Part shown: piece after piece, positions 32,164 through 40,401 of the stretch
Layout: each line of letters starts with the position of its first letter
Numbering within the stretch: position 1 is the first letter of the stretch
IMG/VR virus record: IMGVR_UViG_3300046533_000104
Location: 1-42,355 of that record
DNA: 42,355 nucleotides
Strand: one strand, 5' to 3'
Source: a virus
The notes under the pieces: generated by a model
The model's input: only the letters and a program-made list of their open reading frames with translations
Database searches by the model: none
Told to the model about the DNA's origin: nothing
Made by a program: the position numbers and the translations under genes

Positions 32164-32463
32164 TCAGAAGAATATGGTGTATACGTCGTGGTTCAGGTTG
32201 TCTGCTATGAAGAACCGATTGTATGAACACATCGGCAACAAAGCCACCTTCGCCGGGATAAGACTATCCGGATTTCGATCAATAACCGTCAGCAAATATC
32301 GCTGTGTGTGACGATACGGACCATTGTCTGCGTGTTCAGTCTCTGCGAAATCACGATGGTATACCACACACGGGTATTCCATTTTCAGATTTGAAGGAGG
32401 CTGAAAATATACGTGCTCCGCAATTGTCTCAAGGAGTGACTGGAGCTGCAGCCTGGGGGCCAT
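32164..32463 (-). CDS. Tail terminator-like protein (99 aa)
   Basis: ATG 32463 with GGGGAGGTG 5 nt upstream; overlaps the head-closure gene by 35 nt. MAPRLQLQSLLETIAEHVYF then EYPCVVYHRDFAETEHADNG and QRYLLTVIDRNPDSLIPAKV are an N-terminal helix and a beta sheet typical of siphovirus tail-terminator proteins, which cap the tail and join the connector. The place between head closure and major tail genes agrees. Confidence 0.65.
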   Translation of the reverse strand: MAPRLQLQSLLETIAEHVYFQPPSNLKMEYPCVVYHRDFAETEHADNGPYRHTQRYLLTVIDRNPDSLIPAKVALLPMCSYNRFFIADNLNHDVYTIFF

Positions 32464-32770
32464 TATACACCTCCCCAAGCCGCAGGAGCAGGCGGGGAAT
32501 CTGCACTTCGACGTTAGAAACCGTCCACAGAGCCCCCGCCCACTCAACGTATCTAATGGCAAAGAAATGGTCATTTGCGTAAGCATCAGCCACGATACTG
32601 ATCGAATTACTCACGCTGAGATCGTTATTGAGGTTTTCACCCTCGTTAGAACGCCTCATGTTTCGGACGACGTCACCGAAATATGAATGTTCAACGATCT
32701 GATCTTCCCATACGCCGGGTGCAGTCTCTACCTGCTCACCGTACCCGACGCGACCAAAGAACCTTGCCAT
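32429..32770 (-). CDS. Head closure-like connector protein (113 aa)
   Basis: ATG 32770 with GGAGGTCTAG upstream. MARFFGRVGYGEQVETAPGV then WEDQIVEHSYFGDVVRNMRR, DLSVSNSISIVADAYANDHF, IRYVEWAGALWTVSNVEVQ: the strand-rich pattern of SPP1 gp16-like stopper proteins (RxGYxxxxxxxPGV..). It closes the portal channel after packaging. Position after capsid supports this. Confidence 0.7.
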   Translation of the reverse strand: MARFFGRVGYGEQVETAPGVWEDQIVEHSYFGDVVRNMRRSNEGENLNNDLSVSNSISIVADAYANDHFFAIRYVEWAGALWTVSNVEVQIPRLLLRLGEVYNGPQAAAPVTP

Positions 32771-32782
32771 CTAGACCTCCGG

Positions 32783-34780
32783 TTAGGCCGAGTTCTTGAA
32801 AGTCCACTCGTCGTTGACGTTGTCCGCGAAGTAGTACGCGGGCGTGGTCGGGACGGCGTAGACCCGCAGCGACTGACCCGAGGCAAGCGCGATCGGGGTG
32901 GCCGTATCCATCACCGCGTCGGTGTCACCGCGATGGTACGTGACGCCCGTGACGGTCGGGACCGTGATGTCGTTGTTCGCGAACGCGGGCTTCGTCGGCT
33001 TGACGAGCACGGAGTTCATGGCGACCTTCCGGACCACGAGAGCGGAACGGATCTTCGTGAGCGCGCCGGAGAGGCGGGTCTCCAGCAGGTACTTGTACTG
33101 GTTGTAGTCGATGTCGAAGTCGTCGAAGAACGCGACGTCGCCACCCTTGTCGGCGCCGAGAGTGTAGTCCCTCAGGTTGACGATGATCCCGACGATCTCG
33201 GGCTCGGACTCCATGACTTCGACCTCGACGATGCCTGCGACGCCCATCGCGGAGGCCAGTTCGGCCTTGTTGTTCCACAGGCGACGGCCCATGCCATCCT
33301 TCGCGAGGATGAGTTCGGTGTAGACCGCCAGCGTCGTGTAGAACGTCGGCGAACCCGAGCCCTTGTAGAGGCCCATGGACCGGATGATGGCCTCGACGAT
33401 CTCCTCGGGGGAGGAGTCGGCGTCATCGATGTTGACGTACACCGAACCGGCGTAGAGGTCGTGATCGTTGGCGATCGAGCGGATGCCAGCGCCTTCGACG
33501 GCACCGATCGGATCCTTGATCTTGTCCTCGTCGTCCACTTCGCGACCGTCACCGATCAGAACCGCGCGCGCGAGTTCCTCATCGAGCATGACCCGCATCT
33601 CGCCCTTGAGCCAGGCGACGACGTCGAAGTCGGTGATGTCGATGATGTCGTCACGGTCCAGCTTCTGCTTCTTGTAGACCGTGGAGGGCGTCGTCACCCT
33701 CTTGGAGACGCCGAACCACTCTTCCTTCTTGAAGTTGCCCTTGATGTAGCCCTTGGCACGGGCTTCGTCGAAGGTGAGGTCGGCGACGAGGGACTTGATT
33801 CGGGAGAACGGGGAGTGCTTGGTCCCGTTGATGACTCCGGCGACCCACTCGGTCCGGCGCTTGTCGAACTCGGGGGTGGCGTCGACTGCGCGGGCGTCGG
33901 GAAACAGGACCTCGATGTTCTCGATGCCGTGCTTTAGCGCGAAGGCCTCAACTGCGCCCTTGAGCGAGCCGTTCTTCTTGGCGTCCTCGACGATTCCCGC
34001 GATCTCGTCGTGCGAGAGAACGCGACTGCCGGGACCGTCCTTCTTGCCTTCTTTCTGCTGCTCGAAGACGTTGCGAGACATCCAGATTCCTTCCTTCTTC
34101 TCAGACTTGTCGGAATGCTGTGCGGTACCCGCCTCTTCGAGCGCGGCGCCGACCATGTAATGCACGACAGCCTGCTCTTCCTCAGACATGGCGTCGTAGA
34201 CTTCTTGGACGGTCGGGCCGTCCCCTTCCTTCGTGTCCTTCTTGGCTGCCGGATCCTCAGCGTGCTTGAGCACGTCGTCGGTGTAGACGATGACCTCATC
34301 GGACAACGTGACGACTTCGCCATCACTGTGAGCGACGGAGACGTTGTCGATAAAGGCGCCCGGATTGGCGCCCGCCATGACCAGGCTGACCTCGCGGATC
34401 ATGCCATGCAGAACGTTCGAAGCCTTCTCGACCAGCTGATTGGCGTAGATCGAGAGGTGCTTGATGTCTTCGTGCTGCACCAGCGTCTTGGCGTTCGTGC
34501 CTTGCGGGGCGTCGTTGAAGTACCCGTAGCAGTAAACGCCATCGTCGCGATTCTCGAGCACCGCGTGGCCGAGGACGTTCGACGGTTCACTATGACCATG
34601 TGACCAGACCAGCGGAACGGTCATCTTGTCTTGATGCTTGAACGCATCCTTCATGATTGTCCGGCCATCCGAGCACTTCAGGCCAGCCTTCGTGGCATAG
34701 CCACTGAAATCGGGCTCGCGATCGTGCATGAGGCTGCCACCGAGCGTAACGCTCAAGTCGGGCTTAGCCTTCGCTCCCAT
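32783..34780 (-). CDS. Protease-scaffold-major capsid polyprotein with Ig-like tail
   Basis: 665 residues, ATG 34780. Residues about 1-150 are an S78-type prohead protease (VPLVWSHGHSEPSNVLGHA, probable His61; KHLSIYAN, probable Ser110; MIREVSLVMAGANPGAFIDN). A charged linker (about 165-235, E/D/K/Q) looks like scaffold. Residues about 240-600 are an HK97-like capsid domain (RIKSLVADLTFDEARAKGYI, YVNIDDADSSPEEIVEAIIR, TLAVYTELILAKDGMGRRLW). The last about 60 residues form an Ig-like module as in the major tail protein. An internal ATG at 34081 (residue 234, MSRNVF) has AAGGAAGGAATC upstream and could give capsid alone. Confidence 0.88.
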   Translation of the reverse strand: MGAKAKPDLSVTLGGSLMHDREPDFSGYATKAGLKCSDGRTIMKDAFKHQDKMTVPLVWSHGHSEPSNVLGHAVLENRDDGVYCYGYFNDAPQGTNAKTLVQHEDIKHLSIYANQLVEKASNVLHGMIREVSLVMAGANPGAFIDNVSVAHSDGEVVTLSDEVIVYTDDVLKHAEDPAAKKDTKEGDGPTVQEVYDAMSEEEQAVVHYMVGAALEEAGTAQHSDKSEKKEGIWMSRNVFEQQKEGKKDGPGSRVLSHDEIAGIVEDAKKNGSLKGAVEAFALKHGIENIEVLFPDARAVDATPEFDKRRTEWVAGVINGTKHSPFSRIKSLVADLTFDEARAKGYIKGNFKKEEWFGVSKRVTTPSTVYKKQKLDRDDIIDITDFDVVAWLKGEMRVMLDEELARAVLIGDGREVDDEDKIKDPIGAVEGAGIRSIANDHDLYAGSVYVNIDDADSSPEEIVEAIIRSMGLYKGSGSPTFYTTLAVYTELILAKDGMGRRLWNNKAELASAMGVAGIVEVEVMESEPEIVGIIVNLRDYTLGADKGGDVAFFDDFDIDYNQYKYLLETRLSGALTKIRSALVVRKVAMNSVLVKPTKPAFANNDITVPTVTGVTYHRGDTDAVMDTATPIALASGQSLRVYAVPTTPAYYFADNVNDEWTFKNSA

Positions 34781-34806
34781 TTTGACTGCTCTCTTTCAGT
34801 TGAGTC

Positions 34807-36078
34807 TTAGGCTTCTTTAGCCAGACTTGACGGTACAGGTGGTCTACGAAGTGGAGTCACAACAGCAGACTTTGCTGTCTCGTCGAGGGGCTGCGGCATG
34901 TTAGCGTTGCGAAGTTCGTCAGCCTTTGGATCCTTGGATGGAGCAATGCCGATGACTTGACGCATCTCGTTGGACGACATGATCTCGTTACGAGTGAACT
35001 TGTCTGCAATCTCAGCGATGTTCTCGATGGGAACCAAGCGGAACGGATCCCGGAAGTACATAACTGTTTGTTTCTGTGACCGAGCAGTCTGTGTAAGAAA
35101 GGAACGCCGATAGGCTTCGACGATAGCGGTGAGAAAGGGCTCGATCGTGCGATTGTAGTAGTTCAACATGGCCTTTTCATCAGCCGTGCCGTTCATGATC
35201 TCTTCGGTAAGCCCGAGTTGACCATAGAGCATCTTGACCAGATACTCGATCTGCGTGAGTAGGTTGTTCTCAGCCGGACGGTTAAGCTGAGTGATCTTCT
35301 CGGTTCCATCGGTGTAGGCGATGCCGTACTGGCTCCCCTTCAACTGGAACTCGATGTCCTGCCTACGCTGCTCAGCCTGCTGTCGCTTAGCTTCACTCTT
35401 GATCACATAGGGAAGCTGAATGATGATGTCCAACTTACCGGATGCAACCAGATCATCAGACGTATCCAACAGATTGAGCTTCCGAATCAGTCTTTGAAGA
35501 GTTGAGTTCGGCTCGTTCATCACCGAATACAACGGATTCTCGATGATCGCGCACGCCTTCTTGGGAAGAGTGATCTCCTCGCGCATACCGTTGAGTTCGT
35601 TATACAGGCTGACTCGAATGTGTTGTGGATACCAGGCCGTAATCTCACCGACCCGCATCGTTTTGATGTCAAAGCCCCCACTCTTCTCAGGACTGATGCT
35701 TGTATCCACTGGGACAATCGCAGCGACACCTCTATCGCACAGCGTCATCGCAATGTCCTGCCTGAATTGCCTAGCGGCCTGATCAATGTTGGCTTCAAGC
35801 ACCAAACACTGATTCAAACCACTGTTAATGTCCTCGAGATAGCGGTTCTGCTCATCTGTACGGACATGCCGCATGTCAATCGCAGCAATGTCAATACTAA
35901 GTCGCGTGTAGATCGAGGAGATGATTGAGCGCTCATTCGAGAACACAATTCGCGTACGATCCGGCCTTGAGCTGTATGCTGAGCCATAATCGCCCGTATA
36001 AGTACGTAGACGACGCTGTTCATCCTGGTTTGTAAATACGTTCCAGGCATGTTTCAGTTTCGCACCAAATCGCGCCAC
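34807..36078 (-). CDS. Portal protein (HK97-type)
   Basis: 423 residues from GTG 36078 (GAGGAGGTG upstream). FSNERSIISSIYTRLSIDIA, then a beta wing with WYPQHIRVSLYNELNG, the stem GQLGLTEEIMNGTADEKAML NYYNRTIEPFL, and TVMYFRDPFRLVPIENIAEI ADKFTRNEIMSSNEMRQVIG match HK97-family portals. Forms the dodecameric ring through which DNA passes. It precedes the protease-capsid gene. Confidence 0.85.
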   Translation of the reverse strand: MARFGAKLKHAWNVFTNQDEQRRLRTYTGDYGSAYSSRPDRTRIVFSNERSIISSIYTRLSIDIAAIDMRHVRTDEQNRYLEDINSGLNQCLVLEANIDQAARQFRQDIAMTLCDRGVAAIVPVDTSISPEKSGGFDIKTMRVGEITAWYPQHIRVSLYNELNGMREEITLPKKACAIIENPLYSVMNEPNSTLQRLIRKLNLLDTSDDLVASGKLDIIIQLPYVIKSEAKRQQAEQRRQDIEFQLKGSQYGIAYTDGTEKITQLNRPAENNLLTQIEYLVKMLYGQLGLTEEIMNGTADEKAMLNYYNRTIEPFLTAIVEAYRRSFLTQTARSQKQTVMYFRDPFRLVPIENIAEIADKFTRNEIMSSNEMRQVIGIAPSKDPKADELRNANMPQPLDETAKSAVVTPLRRPPVPSSLAKEA

Positions 36079-36091
36079 ATTTCACCTCCTC

Positions 36092-36865
36092 TCATCCCTT
36101 AGCCTTCTTGAGGAACTCTTCGGCATACTTCTTGGCTGCATCAGCTTCAGATTTTGAGACCCCGCTTTTATCGATGAACGATTTAGCTGCCTCAGTTTTA
36201 CTAGAATCATATGCAGGCAGATCATAATGTGCATCATATGCAGGCTTCAATTTTGGCCAAATCTTTGACATAACGTCACTTTGACTGTTAATACCTTCAG
36301 TCATCGACTTGGGGATGAGAACCTGATGCGGAATAACTCGTCCAGAAAAATCTTTTCTACCCGATGGATCTAGGAATGAACTCGCTATAGAACCATCATC
36401 AAGCTTCTCAAATACATCAAGTTTACCCGAATTAGCCCCAAATGCTCTCTCATAACTAGCGAGTGGATCGGGTATGCCACCCTTCTTAAGGAACCCAAAA
36501 CCCCTGTTCTTACCTCTTGTAGCGTGAATAATATCGGTAGGTTCTTGGACGATCTTCTTCACGACAGCCGTGGTTTGAGGCGTCGGAGGCTTCTTCTTGA
36601 GCGCAGATAGAGGTAGTTTCCCGTTCTGATGGAGCTTATAGCCCACAAATGCAGCACCAGCAACCGCAACAAGAATGCCTGTACCAATGGCAACTTGTTT
36701 AGCCCTATGCTTTCTTTCAGGTGTCCAGAACGGCCCTTTATCCGCTTTAGCGGGTTTAGCTGCCCCAGATCCTCCAGTTTCCGCCTTCCGAACCCCCCAC
36801 TTCATCCCCTTGGTACCGAAATGTACAAGTTCAGCCGGGGACCCTGGTTTCTCAGTCGAGATCAC
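36092..36865 (-). CDS. Virion-type protein with GTKGMKWGVRK peptide and membrane helix
   Basis: 257 residues from GTG 36865 (GTGA overlap with the terminase stop). Residues 15-27 are HFGTKGMKWGVRK. Residues about 53-76 (HRAKQVAIGTGILVAVAGAA) form a membrane span. The C-terminal part (DIIHATRGKNRGFGFLKKGG, DPLASYERAFG, DVMSKIWPKLKPAYD) is a domain that I cannot name. Proteins with this peptide are frequent near phage portals. Its tail part is A/T-richer than its neighbours. Possible virion-internal, ejected protein. Confidence 0.6.
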   Translation of the reverse strand: MISTEKPGSPAELVHFGTKGMKWGVRKAETGGSGAAKPAKADKGPFWTPERKHRAKQVAIGTGILVAVAGAAFVGYKLHQNGKLPLSALKKKPPTPQTTAVVKKIVQEPTDIIHATRGKNRGFGFLKKGGIPDPLASYERAFGANSGKLDVFEKLDDGSIASSFLDPSGRKDFSGRVIPHQVLIPKSMTEGINSQSDVMSKIWPKLKPAYDAHYDLPAYDSSKTEAAKSFIDKSGVSKSEADAAKKYAEEFLKKAKG

Positions 36866-38607
36866 TCAAAGGCCTCCTTGTTGGCCTTGTACGCAATATA
36901 CGCGTCCATTAGAGCTGCGACATTGTCGATCTTCTCGTCCTGTCGCTTCTTCAGAAGCTTTCTATTACCGTTGGTGTCCTCCAACGTGATGGCGTTACCC
37001 ATAGCGAATGACATGAGCGCCTGATCAAAGATGAGTAGACGTTCTTCAGCCAGAATCTTCAATTCGCCGAGGGGGACCGACTCAGTTCGTGCGCCCTGAA
37101 GGACCTTTTCGATTCCGAACGGTCCATTCTCGCCTTCCCAGCGTGTCACGAACTCTTTGGCGTTGTATGGATCATACCCGAACGCGCGAACGTCAAAGTC
37201 TGATGCAAGAATGAAAGCATCGAGATCTTCGTAGACCTCCATCATGTCCAGAACCTTACCCTCCATGACATGAAGGCTTCCCTCATTGATGAACTCCTCA
37301 TACTTCATACGAATTGAGGCTTGAAGCTTCATCAACGTCAAAGTAGTGATGTAGCTACGGGTTTTTACTCCGTATCTATCTTCACCAATGGGGAAAAGGA
37401 AGGTGAAGGCACAGAAGTCGTCACCCTGAGAGAGGTCTGCGCCTAGAGCGCACGGCATCTGCCAGAATTCTCTCTGTCGATGGGGAATCGTCTCTTCATA
37501 AGTGAAGAAGTACGTGTAACCCTCCATCGGAATCCCGAAACGTTTCGCCAGAATATCATTTCGTGCCGCTGGCGCTTTCTCAGCTCGTTCTACATCAAGC
37601 TGATAGGTTTCGTAGGAGACTGTCGCCCCCAAGTTCGGATTCGCCTTCACCCACATCGCTGGATTGGCAACTTCCTCGATCTCATCGAGTTTGTAGTGCC
37701 AGATCGAAACATGGGGTGCTAGGTACTCACCCTTAAGGATGTCCGCTAGTTCCATTTTGATGGTGTCACCGGAACCATTGCGGACTGTACCTTCAGAGCT
37801 GATTGCGATGATCAAATAGTCCTCCAACTTGGAGGCTCCCTGCTCAACTGCACCAACAACGTCCTCTCTAAGATCTCCGGACAGCCACTCGTCGATTGTG
37901 GAGATCTTGGGACGCAGTCCCTGAAGTTTGTTGATAGCCATAGGACGGACCTCGAGTAGAGATCCGGTCAAGAAGTTCTCGATACCCTTCTTTGTGGCTG
38001 CCAACTTCACACGATTAGCTCTAGACCCAGTAGTGTTCTGGAGAGAGCCCTCGGTCAGGAACCGGAAGAGAGGTCCACGCGCACGGGTGATAGCCGTACG
38101 GAACGGGGACATGACCTCGTCGGCCTGCTTCATTGTCGGTGCAGTGGTGACCTGATGAGTCGTTGTCGTATCGACGTTCAGAAAGTAGCTCTGAATGAGC
38201 GACGCGTACATCGACTTTGCCGCCCCTCTGGCGACGATCAGATACTGCTTGAGGATCAACCGCTTCTTGATCGTTCTCTTCACATACCGTCCGCCCCTGT
38301 CGTGAGGCTTGGGCACGTAGACACTTCGCTCTACGAAGTAATACCATCCGAAGATCTGTTCAGACCACAACTTGAACGTATCGAGCAGATGTAGATCGGA
38401 GCCATCCGTGAGAGTGAGTTCGTTCTCACAGTAGAGAATGAATCCCTCAACGGCTTGGTCGTCGTAATAGATGTTCGGGTTAGCGATGAGTGCATCAATC
38501 CGATTCATCTCCTGAGAGATTTCACGGTTTACTGGAATCGCGCCTCGCAGGACTGCATCACGAAACAGCCCATAATACTTAGGCGTCGCAGTATTCGATA
38601 GACTCAA
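36862..38607 (-). CDS. terL: Terminase large subunit
   Basis: 581 residues from TTG 38607 (AGGGAGGG upstream). The ATPase shows a modified Walker A (LIVARGAAKSMYAS, about 123-136), Walker B KISTIDEW (about 232-239, D-E pair) and a coupling motif AISSEGT; the nuclease half has GADLSQGDDF (first Asp), YGVKTRSY and AFGYDPYN, and the end MDNVAALMDAYIAY-like helix. It packages DNA and makes cuts in concatemers. Family closest to phage Terminase_1 type. Confidence 0.88.
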   Translation of the reverse strand: MSLSNTATPKYYGLFRDAVLRGAIPVNREISQEMNRIDALIANPNIYYDDQAVEGFILYCENELTLTDGSDLHLLDTFKLWSEQIFGWYYFVERSVYVPKPHDRGGRYVKRTIKKRLILKQYLIVARGAAKSMYASLIQSYFLNVDTTTTHQVTTAPTMKQADEVMSPFRTAITRARGPLFRFLTEGSLQNTTGSRANRVKLAATKKGIENFLTGSLLEVRPMAINKLQGLRPKISTIDEWLSGDLREDVVGAVEQGASKLEDYLIIAISSEGTVRNGSGDTIKMELADILKGEYLAPHVSIWHYKLDEIEEVANPAMWVKANPNLGATVSYETYQLDVERAEKAPAARNDILAKRFGIPMEGYTYFFTYEETIPHRQREFWQMPCALGADLSQGDDFCAFTFLFPIGEDRYGVKTRSYITTLTLMKLQASIRMKYEEFINEGSLHVMEGKVLDMMEVYEDLDAFILASDFDVRAFGYDPYNAKEFVTRWEGENGPFGIEKVLQGARTESVPLGELKILAEERLLIFDQALMSFAMGNAITLEDTNGNRKLLKKRQDEKIDNVAALMDAYIAYKANKEAFE

Positions 38608-38620
38608 CTAACCCTCCCTT

Positions 38621-39589
38621 CTAAACTGCTGCGACAGCGGCAGCCTTAGCGGCCGTCTTGGCCATGTCTGCAGCCATCCATGAACCGATCTTCTTGCTTC
38701 CGTTCTTCTTCAACTCGTCCTCGGCCCACTTTCGACCGCTGGCCTTAGTCTTACTTCCAGACAGACGAAGGACGTTCTGCTCAAGATTCAGTCGGTTCAT
38801 CATCGTCTGAAGTTCAGCATTACTAAGAGCATTCGGTCCGCTCTTTTTGAGCGTCTGCTGCATAACTCGAACGTCAATGGCTTCTTTGACAGCAGGCTGA
38901 GCCCGTCCGCCACGAGTAGCCACCTTCGTCTTCATGTGCTTGCGCTGCTTGATCTTCCTGACGTGCGCCTCAGTGGTTGAACTCGAGCTGGCATCCTTCC
39001 GGACACCCCACTTCATCCCCTTGGTACCGTAGTGAGCAAGGGCGTTCGCAACGGCAGTCTTACCGTCTTCTACTACACTCATACTCACCTCCATGTCCCA
39101 GTCATAGGACTTCAGGGGAATCTCGATGCCCTCGTAGTCGCCGAACCAGACAGCGATCTTGTCAAAATTGACCCCGTAGAACTGGGGGTAATCGCGCTTG
39201 TCTTCCTTGGCCGGTGTCTCGGGATAGCCGAGAGTAAGGTGAGGGTGCCACTCGGGGAATTGCTCGACCGAATCATACGCCGTGCGGATGTTGTCATCCT
39301 TGAGCAAATATGAACGGAAGTTCTCGATGTCCTGAGTCCAGCGCTTGGAGAAGAAAAGCACATCGGCTTCATCTTCGCCCAGCGTTCCTCGACGATCCAC
39401 ATCCATGTAGAATCGCTTGAGCGTGACGCTTGCTGCGTGCGCGACGAACTCGGTGATGTCCTGCAGATTCGCGACGTTCTTGGCTTCGCCGAGGAACAAA
39501 ATCGTCATGTGTGGGACTTTTTCGCTGGAGACCTTCCAGACATAATCTTCCTGAGATGGGATGGCAACGATGACGACGTTTTCAGCCAT
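38621..39589 (-). CDS. 2H phosphoesterase fused to a GTKGMKWGVRK peptide and helical tail
   Basis: 322 residues. N-terminal 2H phosphoesterase: KVPHMTILFLG (H27, T29) and WHPHLTLGYP (H115 or H117, T119), the paired HxT/S motifs of RNA 2',3'-cyclic phosphodiesterases. Residues 186-198 are HYGTKGMKWGVRK, followed by a basic, helical C-terminus ending AAKAAAVAAV. This family includes enzymes that open cyclic nucleotides or act on 2'-5' oligoadenylate. The tag and the position beside terminase suggest delivery with the virion. Start ATG 39589. Confidence 0.75.
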   Translation of the reverse strand: MAENVVIVAIPSQEDYVWKVSSEKVPHMTILFLGEAKNVANLQDITEFVAHAASVTLKRFYMDVDRRGTLGEDEADVLFFSKRWTQDIENFRSYLLKDDNIRTAYDSVEQFPEWHPHLTLGYPETPAKEDKRDYPQFYGVNFDKIAVWFGDYEGIEIPLKSYDWDMEVSMSVVEDGKTAVANALAHYGTKGMKWGVRKDASSSSTTEAHVRKIKQRKHMKTKVATRGGRAQPAVKEAIDVRVMQQTLKKSGPNALSNAELQTMMNRLNLEQNVLRLSGSKTKASGRKWAEDELKKNGSKKIGSWMAADMAKTAAKAAAVAAV

Positions 39590-39968
39590 ACCTTACCTCA
39601 GGCAGCTCAGGCGGATCCGGATCAACCCATCCGGTCTCTTCTCGATGCACATTGAGCCGCCACTCAAGCTCGCCGATCTGCCGTTCCATCGCCGAGATCA
39701 AATATGACGTTTGCGGCGGATCGAAAAGCTGACGAGTCTTGAGGTAAACGTAGGTCTTGACCGAATTGTACTGAAGATCCAACGAAACAAAATCTGTCCA
39801 TTCCGCAGTGTCGTCCTCGATCATGAACCCCATGGGAGGTCCCACTCCCAACTGGGTGAGAATGGAGAACGCCGTATTGATGTGAGTAATGACATCATGA
39901 TCGAACACCGTATAGTCAGGTGCTAGGCCCAGGATCTTCTTAGTGCTGATTAGAATACTCGTTTCCAT
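39582..39968 (-). CDS. Head-tail connector (adaptor)-like protein (128 aa)
   Basis: ATG 39968 with GGGGGTGAG upstream. METSILISTKKILGLAPDYT, VFDHDVITHINTAFSILTQL, GFMIEDDTAEWTDFV, LKTRQLFDPPQTSYLISAME resemble phage connector proteins of the HK97 gp6 / SPP1 gp15 type (N-terminal helices and 'LGL..DYTxFDxDI..HIN'). Unusually it is encoded upstream of terL rather than after the capsid gene. Confidence 0.7.
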   Translation of the reverse strand: METSILISTKKILGLAPDYTVFDHDVITHINTAFSILTQLGVGPPMGFMIEDDTAEWTDFVSLDLQYNSVKTYVYLKTRQLFDPPQTSYLISAMERQIGELEWRLNVHREETGWVDPDPPELPEVRYG

Positions 39969-39999
39969 TCACTCACCCCCTTTCTTGTGGGTAAATGTG

Positions 40000-40107
40000 C
40001 TACAGAGTGTGAATGCAGTACACGATCACGAACAGGATCAGTGCGACATCCCGAAGGATCGCGAGCACCCCTGCCAGTGTGAGAGTGCTGTCCGTACGTG
40101 CGACCAT
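40000..40107 (-). CDS. Small membrane protein (35 aa)
   Basis: ATG 40107 with GGGAGG 6 nt upstream, overlapping the previous stop (TGATG). MVARTDSTLTLAGVLAILRD then VALILFVIVYCIHTL: one span, C-terminal. Lies after lysis genes; may assist lysis. Confidence 0.55.
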   Translation of the reverse strand: MVARTDSTLTLAGVLAILRDVALILFVIVYCIHTL

Positions 40108-40271
40108 CAGTCCTCCCGTCGAAGGTTTGGTTCATCAACAGCGGGGGTCATTGCTTCAACCCGTCGCTGCTCATCTTGACGCAGACGATCATCCAACTCG
40201 ATCTGCGGCCAAGGATCGTAGTCCTCAGGGAGCATGTCATCGTTCCCCAGTTCTCGATTCTCCGTTGCCAT
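40107..40271 (-). CDS. Small acidic protein (54 aa)
   Basis: ATG 40271 with AAGGAG 7 nt upstream. MATENRELGNDDMLPEDYDP, WPQIELDDRLRQDEQRRVEA, ending NLRRED: charged, probably disordered. Overlaps the holin candidate by 35 nt. Function unknown. Confidence 0.55.
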   Translation of the reverse strand: MATENRELGNDDMLPEDYDPWPQIELDDRLRQDEQRRVEAMTPAVDEPNLRRED

Positions 40272-40401
40272 TCGCTTTCTCCTTCCGGCGACGTATGATT
40301 CGATAACGACTACTAAGATACCAACCACCAATTGCGCCAATAACGAAAGATTCCGGCGCTTGTGAGATGAAATCCCAGGCTTCATCGAGAAGCGACCACA
40401 T
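40237..40401 (-). CDS. Holin candidate (54 aa)
   Basis: ATG 40401 overlaps the endolysin stop (TGATG). MWSLLDEAWDFISQAPESFV then IGAIGGWYLSSRYRIIRRRK: one hydrophobic segment (about 18-32) followed by a strongly basic tail, the usual plan of small type-II/III holins. Directly downstream of the endolysin. Assignment is by size and place. Confidence 0.5.
   Translation of the reverse strand: MWSLLDEAWDFISQAPESFVIGAIGGWYLSSRYRIIRRRKEKANGNGESRTGER

Noticed and set aside
31145-33937. Plus-strand open frames of about 390-420 codons opposite capsid and tail genes
   Set aside because: They mirror GC-rich real genes with clear HK97-type domains and carry Arg/Asp/Val-rich composition typical of antisense frames.
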